Origin: Tubiluchus corallicola
Lineage: Eukaryota; Priapulida; Priapulimorpha; Priapulimorphida; Tubiluchidae
Reading direction: 5' to 3'
Assembly (NCBI GenBank): GCA_030141605.1
Contig: JAQGDQ010000052.1
Location: 248,001-312,000, forward strand
DNA: 64,000 bases
The notes below the pieces were generated by a model. The model saw only the letters and a list, made by a program, of their open reading frames with translations, made no database searches and was not told the DNA's origin. This document shows, in pieces, positions 59,838 to 64,000 of this stretch (positions are counted from its first letter, which is position 1; each line of letters opens with the position of its first letter). A program made the translations under genes and the position numbers.

Positions 59838-60061
59838 CGAAATCATTTGCGTCACTTCGCACCATATATTTTCTTTATTATTTACTTTAAATTTATTATG
59901 TTTACGCTATATTTTGTCATGTATATATAATGTACTTGTACATCTTTCTTTATCGTTCATTTAGTACTGCATGATATCAACATTTTATGTGTTAGTAAAT
60001 TCAACATTCCCAACGGATGTCACTAGATGGCACCTTTATATTATGTAGTATATGCATATCC

Positions 60062-60067
60062 AATAAA
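60062..60067 (+). promoter_or_regulatory. Polyadenylation signal of gene B
   Basis: AATAAA 225 bases after the stop codon, followed by a T/GT-rich stretch. It is the best candidate for the gene B 3' end. Confidence 0.6.
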
Positions 60068-60099
60068 ATGTAACAAACATTCACTTGAACATATTATTA

Positions 60100-61500
60100 T
60101 GTACTTGTTCTTAAAATTTGATACACGACAGCAGTTTATCCCATAAAACATTTATTCTGTTTTTCGTCTCTAATTGTTACTAAACATGAAAATGATTTCA
60201 AGCGTTGTGCAAATTTACAAAGCACAGTAACACTTAGAATAAACAATGCTATTAAACGTATTAAGATAATATTAAATAACATGAAATCTGAATGAAACTT
60301 AATGATACGAAGTTAATAACTGAAATCATGCATTGACATGGATATTTTATTCTGGGTCTGAAATTTTAACACCAACAACACGTAGGATTACGAAAAAGAT
60401 AAATAAAGCACTTACAAATGATGCGTGAATGATGTAGCTTGTCTACGTAAAACAGCCATATAATTCCAGGCTTAGTGATCCAATTGGCTGATTCCCATGT
60501 CATGTGTTTCAACCACGTGAACGCGAACAGTGTAAACATCTACCATTAAAACTTCGTGGTAAACGTGCGTTTACCTGTCAAAGTTGACTTCAAATAACTT
60601 TACTTGCAATTATAAATACAATTATTTCAATTAAACAATTACTACGGGCCCGATAAAATTAAGATTTTCATGTCCTGTTATCATGGGACTGAACAAGCAA
60701 AACACTTTAAACGCAAATAACCGGTAACCTGTTCTGTTTATTCTGTCCTAGGAAAATAATATTTAATTCTTAATGACAAGAAGAGTAAAAAAAATACAAT
60801 TAAAAAACAAGGAAAAGGAAAGAAAGGTCACATTGTTTCGAACTACAAACACGCTAGCTCTTTTTCAAGTGAACAAAAAAGGATGGAAAAGAGAAAAAAA
60901 TCACAAGGAGTTCTAGTAATTTAACTAACTCAGTAGTTCTCGTAATTCCTTATTCTTTTTTGTCCTTTTCTGGTTACCGGAGGAAGTACTACAAGTGTTG
61001 TTTGAAACGTAGTCCCTTTGTTTGCCTTTCCTTGTTTTTTCATTGTGGGACTTTTAATAGTCTGTTTCATGATGTTCCATTTCGTTTTTCTGGCCAATAT
61101 TGTAGTTATTTAAAATTTCTGTCTGCTTGCCTTACGTATTTAGCTGTTTCATAGATCTGAAATCATAAAATGCAACAAAAACAGGCATGAACTGGAATAC
61201 ATCTACGGGAGAGGAGATTTATAAAAATGTTTTAGTGAAAGTGCAGATGCATGAGAAATCTGTTCTGCCACCGGATTTTTACTGTCCAAGTTGATAAGTG
61301 AAAAGATGCATTACAATTTACCCATGCAATTTATCCAATGTCTGTGGATATCATTATTACGAACCACTTTGAAGAGACTGCTTTCCTCGATTATAACCAT
61401 TTTTTATTTGCGCAGAAAAATTAGAACTAACTAACAAAGATTGAATTGAGCAGTGTTAAAAATAACTGCACTAATACACTTTGGTTTTGATCATTTTTCA
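60100..61500. other. Intergenic region after gene B
   Basis: AT-rich; no gene, RNA or clear element seen. Confidence 0.45.
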
Positions 61501-61529
61501 ATGTAAAGGATAAATATAAAACGAACGCA

Positions 61530-62650
61530 ATGCACTCAGGCACGTAGCCGGGGGAACCGTCGGGCTCCCCCTTTCATTGAATTTTAAAAAAACTATATGC
61601 ACGTTTTATAATTCCTAATACTGATAGCTACGGTTTGCATACAGTGAGAGCAACTGTGGTCTACTTTGTAAAGTATGCGTTTTAAGTCAAGTTGAAGCCA
61701 TTACTCCTACAAGAAGCGCCACGTGTCAAATGACGCACAGTGGATCGATTATACTGTCGATTCTCTATCCATTGATGTGCCACTCAGCGGCCATCACCAC
61801 AGGACTGCCACGCTACGCCCGTTTTTCTGGACCCATGTTGGTGCCATACTTGTACTTATGTAACAGGTATCGACATGGTTTCCTTTAAACGATCTCTGAA
61901 CGAAAGCGATAAGTCGTACAGAGACGATCAATATATTGTTGGATTTCCAAGGAAACGTAGAATCTGTTGCACTGCGTCAGTCGCAAACCGTCAGTTTCGT
62001 TTAGCCACAACACTGCAATAAATAAATTGTCCGGTCGAAAATTTGACATTTAGGATCTGCTATTATTTTCATTCTTTGATGTTTATAGTTTCCGAGATAC
62101 GCATCTTTTTGCAGTAACTCAAAAATTAGGCAGTGATACGTGAATCAAATTTGGTGTGCTTGTAGCTAGGGTAAAGGGTCACCTTATCTTATAGTTTCGG
62201 GTCGTGACCCTTTGACTCGCCTGAGTTATATGACCCGAAAATCCTCAAAATACGTCCACTTTTGATAAACCATTACTCCTACAAGAAGCACCACCTATGC
62301 AAATGAAAAAGGCAAGTAAAGTACTATGCTTTGGCTATAGATGCTCTGCTCCGTTTTGACGAGTCTTGAACAAGCTGTTTTACAAGGCATCAAACATGCA
62401 ATATTGTCCGTATAATACTTCCGCTCTGTGAACGGAAGATATAGGTCTTACAGAGGCATGCCATGTATCATTGGATTCGCAGTGAAACATAGAATAAGAT
62501 ACGGTGTGCTAAAAGTTTTTCCTCTTTTTTCTTTACCCGGACACTCACAAAACACATAATTTTCAGTTTGTATTACACTATTTCTATTTTCAACTGGCAA
62601 AATGTCAAAAATGGATATATTTTGGCGAAAGATGCACTGGCGAAGTGTAC
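61530..62650. repeat. Interspersed repeat related to 39.9-40.5 kb
   Basis: Two diverged internal copies: 'ccattactcctacaagaagc' occurs at about 61700 and 62272. 'cgacatggtttccttta' at about 61871 matches 40247, and both are followed by gtttagcca and gtttcc(a/g)agatac. A ggcgaa...cactggcgaagtgtac stretch near 62620-62650 matches the arm motif of the 39-41 kb element. Confidence 0.6.
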
Positions 62651-63542
62651 TACAATTTAAACATTTACTGTGCTATCTACCATACTACTTATCGCCATTT
62701 TGTTGCTAAACGAAACCCTCGCAATTTTGGTGCAGTGTATCTGATTCCTTGTGTTATAGCGAATGGAGAGATGTACTGCACACCCCTATACGACTTACAG
62801 CTTCGTTTACACAGTGTTTAAAGGAAACAATATCGGTTTTTGGTATTTTAGCCATATCTTTCTTTTGACGATGCTTGATGACACTGACGTACATGTATTA
62901 GTGCTCTCTCTTTATAATTTCCTGGCTACGTGCCTGAATGCAATGACCTTAATTTTTCAAACGAAAAGCTATCGGTAATTCTCACTGTGACGCAAGAGCG
63001 TTTATCATTGTTAAATTTATGGCGCTTATCAGTTCGTGGATTTTGCTATAATGTACCCATTGTTGTTGGAGTTACACAGTCGGGGTGCATTCTATGCTAT
63101 ATTGTTCCTAATTTCGAACTTCAGATAAAGACTTTTCTCCCATCAAAACCGCTGAAATTTTCTGAATACTTTTTCGAATTTGATTCATTTGCAGATTGTT
63201 GTAGACCTAGGTGTTAGCAATTTACCCTACGCAGTTTAATGACAGTGTTATTGGCCCTCATTTATTACGTATAACAGTTTTTGCAATTGCAATGTCTTTA
63301 TTCGTTTTTTATTGACGGGGAACACAGCATCATATGCTTTGCTAACCAAAATGACGTGGAAACAAAGGGGAATTCATGTTGCAGAATATCGTTTGTTTAA
63401 CCTGTGAAACAAGTAAGTTCTTCTTCGGCATCGTTTTTGCATTTCCTTTTCATTTTCTTTTTGCCCTTTTTTCACTCTGTGAAGAAACAGTAGCTATATA
63501 CCTCAATTTTTTGTGCAAAAGAGACGTAGGAGGTGATATATA
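62651..63542. other. Intergenic, nothing recognised
   Basis: Open frames at 62763-62978 and 62930-63217 overlap each other and have no family features. Confidence 0.4.
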
Positions 63543-63760
63543 GGGTGTTCGGAAAGTCACCATGCACTCTTCTAATCATGTTTTTTTTATTTCAGCTTTT
63601 GATCCCAATATGCTTTTGATCCAAACAAATTAAGAAAGATCCAAGCCTGTAGTAATGCTAACGGGGTCAGTTTGAACATTCTGTATTGTATATCCTGTAT
63701 TTTATGTTGAGATATGTCTGTTAATAAATATGTAAGTGCACAGTGACTTTCCGAGCACCC
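63543..63760. mobile_element. 218-bp MITE with inverted ends
   Basis: The left end gggtgttcggaaagtcac and right end gtgactttccgagcaccc are reverse complements with few mismatches over about 25 bases. Both sides are flanked by atata. Non-coding. Terminal sequence and TA-rich target fit a Tc1/mariner-related MITE, by inference. Confidence 0.82.
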
Positions 63761-64000
63761 ATATAGCTTTTATGCAGCTTTGGGTTGGGTGGGATCTTAC
63801 TAAGGAAAAGTATGGCGGAAAAAGGAGGACAGAATTTAAACCAATTTTATTTTATTCCCTTTTTAAAACTAAAAAGTTTTTAGAATGACGTATGGCTTAA
63901 ACTTGAAGATGTTTGTGTTAAATTCGCTAATTTTCATAAATATCCAAGATGGTCGATTAAAGCTAGAACAGTTTGTTCATACACATCAAAACGTTTGTCT

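Overview
This is AT-rich animal nuclear DNA. It has GT-AG spliced genes with short exons in long introns, a degraded non-LTR retrotransposon, several MITE-like elements and very many microsatellites. The receptor-type guanylate cyclase (rGC) architecture, a metazoan family, points to an animal. Intron and repeat style suggests a non-vertebrate, but the sequence alone does not fix the phylum.

Two rGC genes lie head-to-tail on the + strand. Gene A (1271-18287, 5' part outside the window) supplies the kinase-homology domain, coiled-coil linker, cyclase domain and a long C-terminal tail in 13 exons (699 codons seen). Gene B (24905-59837) is complete: 24 exons, 1301 codons. In order it encodes a signal peptide, an ANF-receptor type ligand-binding ectodomain, one transmembrane helix, the kinase-homology domain, linker, cyclase domain and tail. 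From the second shared exon through the exon before the tail, splice phases are the same in both genes and exon lengths are identical except for one 3-base difference, so they are tandem duplicates. I rebuilt all exon borders by hand from splice sites, reading frame and family similarity.

The paralogs differ at an informative catalytic position. Gene A has the Glu/Cys pair that selects guanine. Gene B keeps the Glu, both metal-binding Asp residues and the transition-state Asn and Arg, but has Thr in place of Cys.

Layout: 1-18287 gene A; 18288-19.75 kb its 3' UTR; 19.75-24.86 kb intergenic repeats (a trinucleotide-rich element, a long foldback at 22.4-23.5 kb, a perfect 86-bp duplication); 24.9-59.8 kb gene B; 59.8-64 kb intergenic repeats and a MITE. 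Gene B's large introns hold most mobile DNA: a dead CR1/L2-like LINE inside a TTTACC hexamer array (itself carrying a pogo-like element), elements with tandem-repeat-rich inverted arms, a ~600-bp TATG array bounded by a perfect inverted repeat, and two copies of a GC-richer interspersed repeat.

I saw no convincing RNA genes, CRISPR arrays or bacterial features.
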